Shown: piece by piece, positions 45,738 to 56,370 of the stretch
Position numbering within the stretch: position 1 is the stretch's first letter
Layout of the letters: every line of letters starts with the position of its first letter
NCBI GenBank assembly: GCA_000611775.1
Contig: KK106981.1
Span: 5,844,506-5,908,505, forward strand
From: Umbilicaria muhlenbergii
Taxonomy: Eukaryota > Ascomycota > Lecanoromycetes > Umbilicariales > Umbilicariaceae
DNA length: 64,000 nucleotides
Direction: 5' to 3'
The notes under the pieces: model-generated
What the model saw: the letters and a program-made list of their open reading frames with translations, nothing else
The model's database searches: none
Told to the model about the DNA's origin: nothing
Program-made: the position numbers and the translations under genes

Positions 45738-46694
45738 GATGGCTGCTCGGTTCTGTTTCGAAATATAAATAGTGCTCGGATTGCGGGGCTTGTGCTGTGA
45801 TTTCAAGGTTAACAATTGTGCGTAAGCTTCTTGACAGGCTTGGGAGGGGCATCGAAGCTTTTTATCTTTCGTTCTTAATCACTCGGGCTGTTTGTCGCAT
45901 GCATCCGAGTCTGGAATTACTGATTACAGTTAAGCGTGTAGTTACGTTCGCTCCTTGCGTCCACATGGGCTGCCAATGCAGTACGGGTCAGTCGTCTAGG
46001 CGGAGAGCGTAATGAGGGATCAAGGCACGTGCTTGGAAGACAGGTGCAGTCTGGGTTGTTTTTGGTGATCTACTTCTTCAGGCGACCAGAGGCCCGGACG
46101 CAAGCATGATTGGTGCGGAAGAGGGTATGTACCGCAGTATGCATGATTTCTGCTACCGAATCGTGACGATACGTAGCAGTGACATCTCACAATCCAATTA
46201 TGCTATTATTATTCCACAGCGTACTATAGGATTTCTTGGTTCCGCATACCTAGCGCTTGTATGCTGTTGCAGTGTGCGTTTGACGTGCCGTTGTGGTCTG
46301 CATACTGCATGCTGCAGTGTCAATCTCTGTTAGAGTTTCCCCTGTTCTTCCCCTCAGATTGGACCATCCACATCGTTTATACCAAATGTATCAGTCTCCA
46401 CCTCGGATATTATCGCAAAGAGCGCACCAGTCACGAATTAGACCGGAAGAAATGAAGCGGACATCACTTCAGGTTACCACAGGAAGCTTCGCTCCCATTG
46501 AGCCATATTTTCAAGGCTACCATGATCTTTACCAAAGCTACAATGAGTCGACAGGTCCAGCTACGAGAAAATCCAACCTGTCTATTCACAGCTTTCTGAC
46601 CACTTTACTGCCGGAACGAGTTACCTTAGTTTTGTCAGCTATACTGACAGATCATTACACTGCGCCGGTCCATTGATGTTAAAATTATATTGCT
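45738..46694. promoter_or_regulatory. divergent region between precursor candidate and UstYa gene
   Basis: The two start codons point away from each other across this 957 bp gap, which could allow shared control. No other gene is supported; several short frames occur. Confidence 0.35.
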
Positions 46695-47640
46695 ATGTCT
46701 ACTCAGGCTGCATATTCGCCGATATCAGACGGGAGGAAGTTCACAGACGAGATCTCTAATGACGAGCGTGACACGAACCTTCACTTTCTCCTTGAGAGTG
46801 GTCAGAGACGCATACAGCGTGGGCGTTTGAAGCATTATTTACCTTGGCTTGCGCACGGGATGGGCATCTCGATATGCCTTGGTATTTTGATATATACTGC
46901 CACCATGCACCACAATTCTCGTCGAAGCTGTATACAGAGATTCAACGCATACTGTGAGTCCAGTGATGAATCATGCGGACAGGTATACTCATTTGAGACC
47001 AGCACCTCTTCTTGAAGCCATTGATACAGAATATCACGACGTGCGGTTCAAATATTCCCTATGGTACAAATCCCCCTACAAAGGCCCTCCTACACCACAG
47101 GTCGATCGTGCTTGGCATGATCTGATGCAGTGTAAGCACTCCCTCCTCCTCGTCAACGGTCTCCTGGCCTAACAAACCTCATCAGACGGTCAGATCAGTG
47201 TTACAGCAGAGGATATCCTTCGGATCGGTCATAATTTAACATCTGTTCAATATCCCGAATCTGCTGGTGGTGGATATCTTGCCACGGCAATGGGAACTCA
47301 TGCCATTCACTGCCTGCACTACATCTGGCAAGATCACTACGTCGAGGTATTGCCAGATGTCAAAGATACCAAGGAGAACATCCCTGAGATGTACGAGCGG
47401 CATTACGAACACTGTGTTGATTACATCAGACAGTACCTGATGTGCAAGTTTGACACGACCATCATGCCTTTCAACTGGGTTCTGGACCATCAAAATCCCA
47501 CGCCGAACGGAAACACTATTCACAAGTGCGTCAATTGGGACTTCTTGCAGGACTGGCTCAAGAAAAGAGCCGTGAAAATACCTGAGGGCTTCAAGTGGCA
47601 TCAGCCTGCTGATGCTGTGACGTTGGACTGGAATCCTTAG
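46695..47640 (+). CDS. UstYa-family (DUF3328) oxidase
   Basis: Three exons (46695-46953, 47003-47131, 47186-47640) give 280 residues in frame. There is one N-terminal membrane segment, LAHGMGISICLGILIYTA. The luminal domain has SPLLEAIDTEYHDVRF (the first part made by splicing), KSPYKGPPTPQVDRAWHDL, and the two HxxHC motifs that define the family: HAIHCLHYIWQDHY and HYEHCVDYIRQYLMC. Family members act in secretory compartments on ribosomal peptides (ustiloxin, phomopsin, asperipin types), oxidising or cyclising side chains; both histidine motifs are thought to bind metal. A Cys-containing tail TIHKCVNWDFLQDW is also typical. Together with the candidate precursor at 45454-45737 and the MFS gene at 43183-44948 this suggests a small peptide-product locus. 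Intact. Confidence 0.92.
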
Positions 47641-47966
47641 TATTTAGCAAAGAAGTCACAGGGCTCAGTCATCTAACCCTATACTCCCTACAAATATTGC
47701 GATCTTTCTATTGTATGTCGCACTTATTGTTCCATGTTCTTGCTCAACATTCTATCTTCCGGAGTATCTCACCGTCTAAATGTCGCAGCAGATGGTGATC
47801 GAATCTCGTGGTTTAAAACACATTTGGCTAAACATTAACTGCTTCACCTCGCCCCCTATACACTTTTCGATTTCCAACCCTCAACCAAATTCCACTAAAT
47901 CTAATACAACGAGAGCAGCCTCCCACTTGGTGCCCTCTGTAACATGCACACCGAGCCCTACAATCC
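47641..47966. other. convergent 3' region
   Basis: Between the UstYa stop and the stop of NNHQ member 5. Nothing else seen. Confidence 0.4.
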
Positions 47967-48585
47967 TCAACCCGGCCCAACGCTTCCCGACCCCACTTGA
48001 TTCTTGCCATCAAATATTTGGAAGTGTGCATATCCAAATTCGCTGTACGCGTCCATGAAACTAGAGAGGGCCATAATTGCTCCTGCGACTATACGCCACG
48101 TCTGTTGATGATTGTTCGCGTTGCCCGAATACCAACTGGCGCCGTATCTCGCAAAACTGAACACGCCCCTTGGAATCACTCCATCGCCAAGAAGCAGTTG
48201 CTGCTCGACATATGCAAGTGCGTCGGTGAGCATGGTCAACACGCGGAGATCTCCATCGCTGCCTACGGTGTAACCATTGAACACGGTGATTGTCACCCAT
48301 GTTGCGGTGCCGGGGCTACACCAAGTGCAGGGGATGGCATATTGGGTACGAGGATGGAGGGAGGCCACAGGATCCGAGAGACTTCGAGGCTGAAAGAGAC
48401 TGAGAAAGAATAGGAGCGTCAGCACGGAAGACTAACATGACCTGGAAAGAACAGTGTTCTTACCTTCCCGCTTTTGTCTTTCCGTCATTGGCACAGGTTT
48501 GGCTTCGGGGTAGAAGGGATGAAGAGATGACCGGGGTTATCAAGCTCAGGGCTGCTACGAACAGCAGGCTGGATCCTACATGCAT
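47967..48585 (-). CDS. NNHQ-family small secreted protein, member 5
   Basis: Two exons (48585-48464, 48399-47967) give 184 residues. The signal peptide begins MHVGSSLLFVAALSLITPV. The first Cys is in QTCANDGKTKAGR, directly before the family phase-2 intron; the second is in IPCTWCSPGTATWVTIT (with an extra Cys nearby). The core reads GNANNHQQTWRIVAGAIMAL...FQIFDGKNQVGSGSVG. The usual Gly-Val after TW is Arg-Ile here. The acceptor at 48400 keeps the frame; another AG slightly upstream would not. Function unknown. Divergent from member 6 (start codons 619 bp apart). Its position next to the UstYa gene may be accidental. Confidence 0.78.
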
Positions 48586-49204
48586 GATTATGAGGATGAA
48601 GGCTTTGAGAATGATTGAACTGGATGATATTTTTAATTTTTTTTATTTAAAAATAATCAAGCAATGTGAGTTTACGTGTCTATTATTGGATGTGAGAGGC
48701 TCTTATACGGTAGGGCAACGCAAGTACAAAAGAGTGCCTAATCGCCTAACTTCGAACAAAGCCTGCGATGGTGCCGAGCGGATGTGTGCACTGTCGCGTC
48801 GTTAATCCCCACGAAGAGCGAAGAAAACCAACTGTTTTAATGCGCTTCGTCGCAAACAGCAGAGATAGCTTGTTCCGTCCCGCTGTTTGACAACGCCTGA
48901 AACTCCGCAGTCAATGAATGTTTGAGCGGACAAAAGTTATATGCTTAAAGATGCGTGCTCTTGCGGTCCGGTTATTCAATGCCTCATCATCATCGAATGG
49001 GCTAGACCTTAGCAGACTGTGAAACTATTGTAGATCATCTGATTCTCCACTGTCAATAGGCCGTTCCATCGGCGAACATGATACAAATGTTATATTGCAC
49101 TAATCGCCAGGTCTCTTGTGGCCACTGGCGTCTCTAATATTTAGGGTGACCTCTTTCTTTTGACCTCTGCTAAGCTCCTGTATTGGAAGCCGCCGGCGCC
49201 CACC
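48586..49204. promoter_or_regulatory. divergent promoter region of NNHQ members 5 and 6
   Basis: A 619 bp gap between two start codons on opposite strands, partly AT-rich near 48625-48660. No gene seen and no operator could be picked. Confidence 0.4.
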
Positions 49205-49846
49205 ATGCGTTGCCTCGGCCTTGTAATCCTCCTAATCTCTGCTCCTTTCCTGCCCTCCGCCTTAGCAGTGCCAGCGCCCACTGTATCAAACACTATCCGC
49301 GGCCAAGTGTGCGCCAACAATCCGACAACACCAGCCGGAAGGTAAATGATCTCGGACTTCTCCATCTCCACCGCGCCTTTGCTAAGCCCAGCTCCTAGTT
49401 TCCTACCCGCTCGCTCTGTTCCAGATGGCCATAGCCATCCCGCCCTCGATGTCCGCTTCCGAGACAGGATCCTCTGGTGCGCGCGCGGCACGTCCACTTA
49501 CGTTATTATCGAGTTGGTCCGAAACCTGGAACCACAAGGCGTCCTCTCGGTGCTTGCAAACGCCTATTTCGGTGTGCAAGACCATATCGCAAGGTTCGGG
49601 GATGGGCTGCTTGACCACGGGATATTTATGTTCGATCTTTTGGCGTCTGAGAACATCGACTGTCACTTTTATGCGACGAACGCAAATAATCACCAACTCA
49701 CCTGGGGGGTGGTCGGTGCCGCAATTCATGCTCTGAGCGAATACATGCTCAGGGAGAGGAATGCTGGGATTGCTACATTTACTATCTTTGATGGTGGAAA
49801 TGAGGTTGGGTTTGGGAGTGTTGATGTGGTGCCAGGGAAGAAGTAA
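49205..49846 (+). CDS. NNHQ-family small secreted protein, member 6
   Basis: Two exons (49205-49341, 49399-49846) give 194 residues. The signal peptide is MRCLGLVILLISAPFLPSA. Then come QVCANNPTTPAGR, the phase-2 intron at the family position, SFLPARSVPDGHSHPA, RILWCARGTSTYVIIE with the second Cys, FGDGLLDHGIF, and the core TNANNHQLTWGVVGAAIHAL...TIFDGGNEVGFGSV. The block after the second Cys (hydrophobic beta-like strand, then amphipathic helix) is shared by all members. It lies about 100 bp before the terminal repeats of a second MULE. Function unknown. Confidence 0.8.
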
Positions 49847-49942
49847 AAAGTTGGGGCGTTTAGCAGCTTATATGTAGTGTAGAGCTAGCCATATATAGAA
49901 TAGCAACCAATGGGGTTTAATAACGAAAGGGTCCACATACAA

Positions 49943-50033
49943 ATAGACCCCCCTTTCTATGCATAGACCCCCCCTTTCTATGCATAGACCCTTTTTCATA
50001 CACATAGACCCTTTATCTTACGCATAGACCCCT
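49943..50033. repeat. iterated CATAGACCC terminal motif of a second MULE
   Basis: Five copies of (C)ATAGACCC(C) spaced 20-21 bp apart (49943, 49963, 49984, 50004, 50024), separated by pyrimidine-rich spacers. The layout mirrors the TGACACCCC iterations in the TIR of the MULE at 5660-8520, and the transposase 3' end lies just inside. This is the outer end of the element; the partner TIR is not in the window or is unrecognisable. Confidence 0.65.
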
Positions 50034-50178
50034 GAACTAATTTTTATGTATCAGGTTGGAAGCATGGATTTGGGGCCATAGAACGCCTGGAATAACATGG
50101 TTTGAAGTTCAATATATGAAGAACTTGCTAATACGTCTATAGGTTGCTACCTCGCCGCCGCCGCCGAACCCCTCTCCC

Positions 50179-50290
50179 ATAGCAGCTGGCTCGCCGCCCC
50201 CCCCCTCCTTCATAGCAGCTGGCTCGCCGCCCCCCCCTCCTTCATAGCAGCTGGCTCGCCGCCCCCCTCCTCCTTCATAGCAGCTGGCTA
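50179..50290. repeat. 32 bp tandem repeat
   Basis: Four starts of CATAGCAGCTGGCTCGCCG at 50179, 50211, 50243 and 50275 with C-rich spacers, lying between the transposase stop codon and the element end. Confidence 0.9.
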
Positions 50291-50697
50291 GTCGAGGACG
50301 TTCCACACGTCAAGCATCTCATGAGGGATGCCTGACGGGCCCGTCACAGTTGGAGGTCGCTGTCCCCGCTGCCTCATGTTCCCAAGACGGTCTGCCACAG
50401 GGGCAAAGTTGGTGACCTGAGACAGAGTTGTCTGCCCTGGTAGTGCCTCTTTTTGCTGCTGAGCTTGCTGGCTCGCTGCTCTTGTTGCTCGCTGGCTTGG
50501 GGCTCGCGGAGCCCGCGGAGCTCGCTGTCGCTGCGGAGCTCGTGAGCCTCGCTGCCGCCGTTCATTCCCCCTTCGCTGGCTTGCTCCTTGGCTCCTCCGC
50601 CCCCCTCCCTCCTGCTCTTCCCCCTCCTGCTTTTCCGCCTCCTGCCTCCCCCCGTCCTGCTGCTCCTGCTCTCACCGCTCTCGCTGGCTAACCTGGC
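50288..50697 (-). pseudogene. 3' end of a second MULE transposase
   Basis: On the minus strand one frame reads TLSQVTNFAPVADRLGNMRQRGQRP and stops at TAG 50288-50290. This matches the last part of the first MULE transposase (TLSQFADFAPVASRLSDMRTRGQRGQRP). Before it lies a low-complexity Ser/Arg/Glu/Gly stretch, like the RGG tail of the first copy. The rest of the gene is missing: at 50698 a different element begins, and beyond it only CpG-depleted sequence follows. Confidence 0.7.
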
Positions 50698-51905
50698 GGC
50701 AAATATCCCCCGAGTACCCCTTTTTTTTTTTTCTTTCCGGGGAGTACCCCTTTTTGACTGTATATCGCAGGAGTACCCCCCCCTAAAAATTACACGCCTG
50801 TGCGGTCTAACGGCCAAAATTGGCCCGCTCATAGACTGCATCAGCTGTAGTATTCCTTTATATTTCATTAGGCTAGAAGAACGGTTCTTTTTACAAATTA
50901 AGACTCATGACTTACGCTTTATGAACTTAGGACTCCTGTTGATCAACAACTCATCAATTCACAGCAGGAGACAATGAACTCACACCTTCACATGATGTCT
51001 CCTGTCAGTACCTACCAGACGTTGTGCACCTGATAGGGAAGCTAAGATGAGTTCACGAAAGCTTTGCCTTCAAAACATTGAACAGACTCATTGAGTCTAC
51101 AAAAGTGACTTCAAAAGCCCATTACACATGGCCAGCCTTCAAAACATTGCCTCAAACACGTGACTTCAGAAGCTCATTACACATGGTCAGCTTCCACCTC
51201 AACTGAGTGAATATGACTCATATTCAAGCGCTTCAATAGCAGATGACTAATAAGAAGAGGGATACAACTGATGTGCATGAAGCATTGTTTAAGGCTTTTG
51301 TCAACTTTTTAAGTAGGAATTCCTTGTGCTTAAACCTGAATGTGGATTGTAGCGTACAGTGACACTAACATCATCAGGATTTTCTCTCAGACTACATATG
51401 TTTACAAGATCAAAGTTTTCCCTGAGGGCCAGGTTCTCTGCAACATTCAATCAAAAGCAGGAGCTAGTCACTAAAGCAGAAGAGTGAAGTACAGTACTTT
51501 TATCACATTATGATGATAATGTTTCATAGCCCTAGGCTGCATAAGCACTTAAAACTTGAAGTAATAAAAAAAATCATCAATTCACAGTCATTTAAGCTTC
51601 AGTCATGAAGGGAAATGTGATTCTCACAGCAATTGAGACATTTGAGGTTGTGAGACATATTGTGACTGTCAACTGAGATTATTCTGAAAGCTTGATTTAT
51701 GGTAGGAAGGTGAGTTTAGTGAAAAATGAAAGAATTGAGGGAAATGAGAGTTTATCAAGTGCAGGCTTCATGGACTAGCGGCAGTGACAGTGAGGTTTAA
51801 TTCAGGGGGTTTAACTCCCCCGGTATAACCTCACTTGAGGGGGGGGGGGGGGGGGGTACTCCCTGGAAAGAAAAAAAAAAAAAGGGTACTCAGAGGATAT
51901 TTGCT
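50698..51905. mobile_element. 1.2 kb non-autonomous TIR element inserted in the second MULE
   Basis: The ends 50698-50755 and about 51848-51905 are inverted copies: GCAAATATCC..[CT]GAGTACCC, a T/A run, then TTTCC.GGGAGTACCCC. Outside them lie GCTAACCTGG (50687-50696) and GCTAACTTGA (51906-51915), which fit a 10 bp target duplication changed by one C-to-T and one G-to-A. A 10 bp duplication fits MULE-type insertion. No coding sequence is seen inside. The left ~230 bp keep CpG and the rest has almost none, so the border of CpG decay lies within the element. Confidence 0.72.
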
Positions 51906-53517
51906 GCTAACTTGATTTAAGGCAAGCTCTCACTGAGAGAGGTCTCACCTGATGAATGTCTCTGTCAGTCTTTCACATCAATGAACTCAAATGAGGATTT
52001 GAATCACAGTCACAGAGTCCACGGGCTGAACCTCTGTGAGTGAATCAAGTCATCAATGTGAGTGAATGTGATCCTTTTTCAGGGCTTTCTTGATGAAGAG
52101 AAGAGTTTGAATCTCATGTTTACATAAAAGACTCATGATGATTCAGTGTAAGTGTACTACCGTGAGGTAATATCTTAACTAAGGAATTATGAAGCTATGT
52201 GACAATAGTGACTTAAGTTTATAGTTGGTGGTTCACAATAGTATGATATTGCTAATAGGTAGAGAATTATTGCTAAGAAAGAAAGTGAGACACACTTTAA
52301 CCTCATAATATATCCCTTCTGAAGCTAGCCTGCCTGAGGAAGATCTCATGAAGCAGTCACCTCAGTGAAGTTGTCTTCATGAGGTGTTCATTGCTGAATC
52401 ACACCTCTGCAAGGTGTCATCAATGATGTTAACTTTTTTAATCACTTTTATGAAGTGTCAGGAGTGATGTTTATTGACTGAGCTTTCTCATGAGGTTAAT
52501 TCACTAATGAAAGTTACCTTCACAAGGTCATGTTGTTGTTAAGTATAATCTTTCTTATTCTGAATTAGCACCTGATGAGTTTTGTACATTGAATGCTCAC
52601 ATTGCCCCTCCTCTTTAAAGGCTCATGCCTTTATGAGTATGATGACATTTGCAGTTGCAAGCCTTCCCTGAGAAGTGCTTCACAATGCATCAGTAATAGT
52701 AAAAAAAATGACTCTGTAGCTCAGAAAAAAAAAGATTAAAATCATAAAAAAAATATGTTATGAAGCTCATTAAAACTCAGTGAGAAAAAGAGTCTCCCTT
52801 CACAAGATGTTTATGAAGTTATGATTAATTTATACATTGACTCAATGTTCATGATGATTATTGTTCATTTGTGAGCCTGTTCAGCTGTTCATGAGGTCAT
52901 TCAGATTCACTTTGTTAAGCATCATGAATAATTTCATGTGAATCATAAGGTCAGAGTTTTCATTGTCAGTAATCTTTACAACTTCAACTCTCTCACCCCT
53001 CATCAAGTAAGTTCATGATAATGATTTTTATAATGCACTCTTGTGATGTTTATCTCTGTGATGCTTGTCTTCATGATGCTTGTCTTTGCAATGCTTATCT
53101 TCACAGTGCTTGCCTTCATGATGCTTTTTCATTAACAGTAATACAGCTTATCATGTTTCACATTAATCACACAATTAACACTTTCAAGTAAATCATTTAT
53201 GATTTTCATTTATTTCCTCTGTTCATGTGAGCTGATGATGAAGCCTCATGCAATTATATCTTTCATGAGGTAACTCTTCATGAGGAGGCTCAGCTTCATG
53301 ATTACATTATCTCACAGCAGCTTGTTCAACTCACTGATTATAAGTAAAATCATGAAGTGATTTGTAAATGATCTTCATGACTGCTTTTCATGAGAACACT
53401 TCATGACTGATCTTCATAATAATAATTATAAAGATTAAAGACATCTTCTTTTAAATCTGTGAGTCATGTGTTGCTGTTATCACAGACTGTGCTTTTAATC
53501 ATTTTAAGAGTTGTTTC

Positions 53518-53590
53518 CTAACCTTAATTCTCACCTGGTACCCAGCTGGGTACCATAAGGCTGACAGAGTACATTATATCACAGTCTCAG
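53518..53590. repeat. copy 1 of a ~65 bp repeat centred on a perfect 20 bp palindrome
   Basis: TGGTACCCAGCTGGGTACCA at 53536-53555 is a perfect palindrome. The flanks (CTAACCTTAATTCTCACC before, TAAGGCTGACAGAGTA after) recur at 56302-56370. Confidence 0.85.
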
Positions 53591-53865
53591 TACTTCTCAG
53601 CCATTTCAGCCTTAAAGTACACAACCCCAAGTAAATAATAATACCCAACCTTAACTTTTGACAGAGAGGTTGAATAAAGAAGCTTGAAAGAAGAAAGTTA
53701 TAAAGCAGTCTGAGTTCTTAAATATGCAGTTCTGCCTGTCTTTTTATCTTAAGAACTCAGAAAGTTATTAATTATGTAAATAAATCTCAAGTTTTGATGT
53801 TCTGTCTTGATTTTCAGGGTCTTCTCACTATTCAGAGTCAGAACTTCGCACTTAAAGTCTTACAA

Positions 53866-55270
53866 CACATAGAACTTTAACACCTCAGCAGTTATGACAA
53901 AATGTTATTTGAGAGAATTGTAGAGATCAATAAACTGAGTAGTTCTTACACTGAAAGAATTGTCATAACTATAGAAGTCATTACTGTACAAAAATGTTAA
54001 GTTTTCTGCTTTGAAAATGTTAATGTTCTTCTCAACCTTCTGTACAGCAGTCACAAAAAGTTGAGCATATACACACTTTCAACACACATAACTTTGACAC
54101 CTCAGCAGTTATTGATATTCACTGCTGCATAAAAAAGACAAGTTCTTGCTTTGAAAATGTTGAAGTTCTTCCTTATGTACAGTACAGCGACGGCAAAAAG
54201 TTGAACATATACACACATAGAACTTTGACAGCTCAGCAGTTATGACAAAATATTATATGAGAGAATTGTAAAGCTCATTAAACTGAGCAGTTCTTACATT
54301 GAAAGTATTGTCAGTATTATGAAGTTCACTGTTGTACAAAAAAGACAAGTTTGTGCTTTGAAAATGTTGATGTTCTTCTCAACCTTCTGTACAGCGGTCG
54401 CAAAAAGTTGAGCATATACACACTTTCAACACACATAACTTTGACACCTCAGGAGTTATAATAAAGTGTTATATGAGAGAATTGTAGAGCTCATTAAGCT
54501 GAGCAGTTCATACACTGAAAGTATTATCATAATTAAACATCTCACTGCTGTATAAAAAAGAGAAGTTTTCTGCTTTAAAAATGTTGATGTTCTTCTTAAC
54601 CTTCTGTATAGCGGTCGCAAAAAGTTGAGCATATACACACTTACATCACACATAACATTGACACCTCAGCAGTTATGATAAAATGTTATATGAGAGACTT
54701 TTAGAACTCATTAAACTGAGCAGTTCATACACTGAAAGTATTATCATAACTATGATATTCACTGCTGCATAAAAAAGACAAGTTCTTGCTTTGAAAATGT
54801 TGAAGTTCTTCCTTATGTACAGTACAGCGACGGCAAAAAGTTGAACATATACACACATAGAACTTTGACAGCTCAGCAGTTATGACAAAATATTATATGA
54901 GAGAATTGTAAAGCTCATTAAACTGAGCAGTTCTTACATTGAAAGTATTGTCAGTATTATGAAGTTCACTGTTGTACAAAAAAGACAAGTTTCTGCTTTA
55001 AAAATGTTGATGTTCTGCCTTAGTTGCAGTACAGTGAGCGGAGTAATTGTGACTTACAACACACAATTATGATAAAAGTTTTTATGAGAGACTTATAGAG
55101 GTCATTAAGCTGCATAGTTCATAGACTGAAAATATTATTATAATTATAAAACTCACTGCTGCACAAAATGATAATTTTTTTGCTTTAAAAATATTAATGT
55201 TCTTCTTGACCTTCTGTACAGCAGTCACAAAAAGTTGAGTATATACACACTTTACAACACACATAACTTT
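53866..55270. repeat. tandem array of ~213 bp units with 640 bp higher-order repeat
   Basis: About six to seven diverged units. Each contains an ACACATA(G)AACTTTGACA..CTCAGCAGTTAT segment, a TGAGAGA..GTA.A.CTCATTAA.CTGAGCAGTTC segment and a GAAAATGTTGA.GTTCTTC..GTACAGCG segment. Unit starts lie near 53866, 54088, 54213, 54432, 54646 and 54852. The stretch 54141-54355 recurs almost unchanged at 54781-54995, an offset of 640 bp or three units. Similar minus-strand short ORFs in it are by-products of the repeat. Confidence 0.8.
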
Positions 55271-56301
55271 GACATCTCAGTTTTGTTAGAAACATAATAA
55301 CTGCATGCAGTTTAATAAGTATTATTGATAATAATGTCTGATTAAATTTAGTGCCTTGTGTATATTTTAACACTGACAAATAAAAGTTTATTTACAGTTA
55401 TATAATTAACTTCTTATAATTAATACCTTTATTATTATATCTGCATAACTAAGTCTGCATAATTCTGATATTATATTAATTATTAATATTATTTAATGTT
55501 TATGAAGCTGTTAAATTAAAAAAGTCTGTTATAATAAACACTGTCATTACTGTTACTGCAGACTAAAGAATTATAAAGTAATTAAATTAAAATAATCTGT
55601 TATGATAACACTTTTCAAGTTATACAGATGTGTGGTAGTTTACTTAAATTATACAAAAAATTAAATAAGTTGTGAAGCAGTTATTAAGTGAAGTTTAAAT
55701 AATGTGCATTAATGACATTAAAGTTAACCTCTTCAGTAAGTGTGTTTAATGATGAGTTTAGTTTAATGAGATTTAATTTTTAAATTTTTTTTTTAATTTA
55801 TCTGTGTCAGGTGTTTCTGCTGTATTAATTATTTTTATTCTGCTTTAATTATCTTTACTGTCTTAGCTGTTTCTGCTGTATTAAGTGTTTTTATTCTGTT
55901 TTAATTATTTTTATTGTATCAACTGTCTCTGCTGCATTAATTATCTCTGTCTTAATAAGTGCGTTTACTGTAAACAGATTTAATATAAAGATGATATAAG
56001 ATAAATTATCTGATAAGGATTATAAAACTGAGTTTTTAAAAAGTGTTGTAATGTTAAAAGCATGATTTTATGATACAGGTCAGTGAATGTTGATGAGATT
56101 TTAATTTAATTAAATATAAAATGTTATATATGTTTTAAGAGTGAGAGATATTAGTTTATGTGCAGTTATATAATTTTGATGTTATAATTAATATGTTTAT
56201 GATTATATGATGATAAGTAAGTGTAAATAATTGTGATGTTTTAATTTATTTAATGTTGTATTATTTAATATTAAGTTGAGTTTAAGATGGTAAAATAATG
56301 A

Positions 56302-56370
56302 CTAACCTTAATTCTCACCCTGTACCCAGGTGGGTACAGTAAGGCTGACAGAGTATATTGTATCACAGTT
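56302..56370. repeat. copy 2 of the palindrome-centred repeat
   Basis: CTGTACCCAGGTGGGTACAG at 56320-56339, with the same flanks as copy 1. Relative to copy 1 two base pairs of the stem are changed on both arms so that pairing is kept; only the centre (GC to GG) breaks symmetry. Confidence 0.8.

Noticed and set aside
49109-49497. Minus-strand ORF opposite NNHQ member 6
   Set aside because: Shadow of the spliced plus-strand gene with signal peptide and conserved core.
50158-50290. CRISPR-like array of 32 bp repeats
   Set aside because: Direct tandem repeat without spacers in a eukaryotic transposon.
54456-55264. Three similar short minus-strand ORFs with hydrophobic SVYELLSLM segments
   Set aside because: They recur with the ~213 bp tandem unit and lack any other sign of coding.
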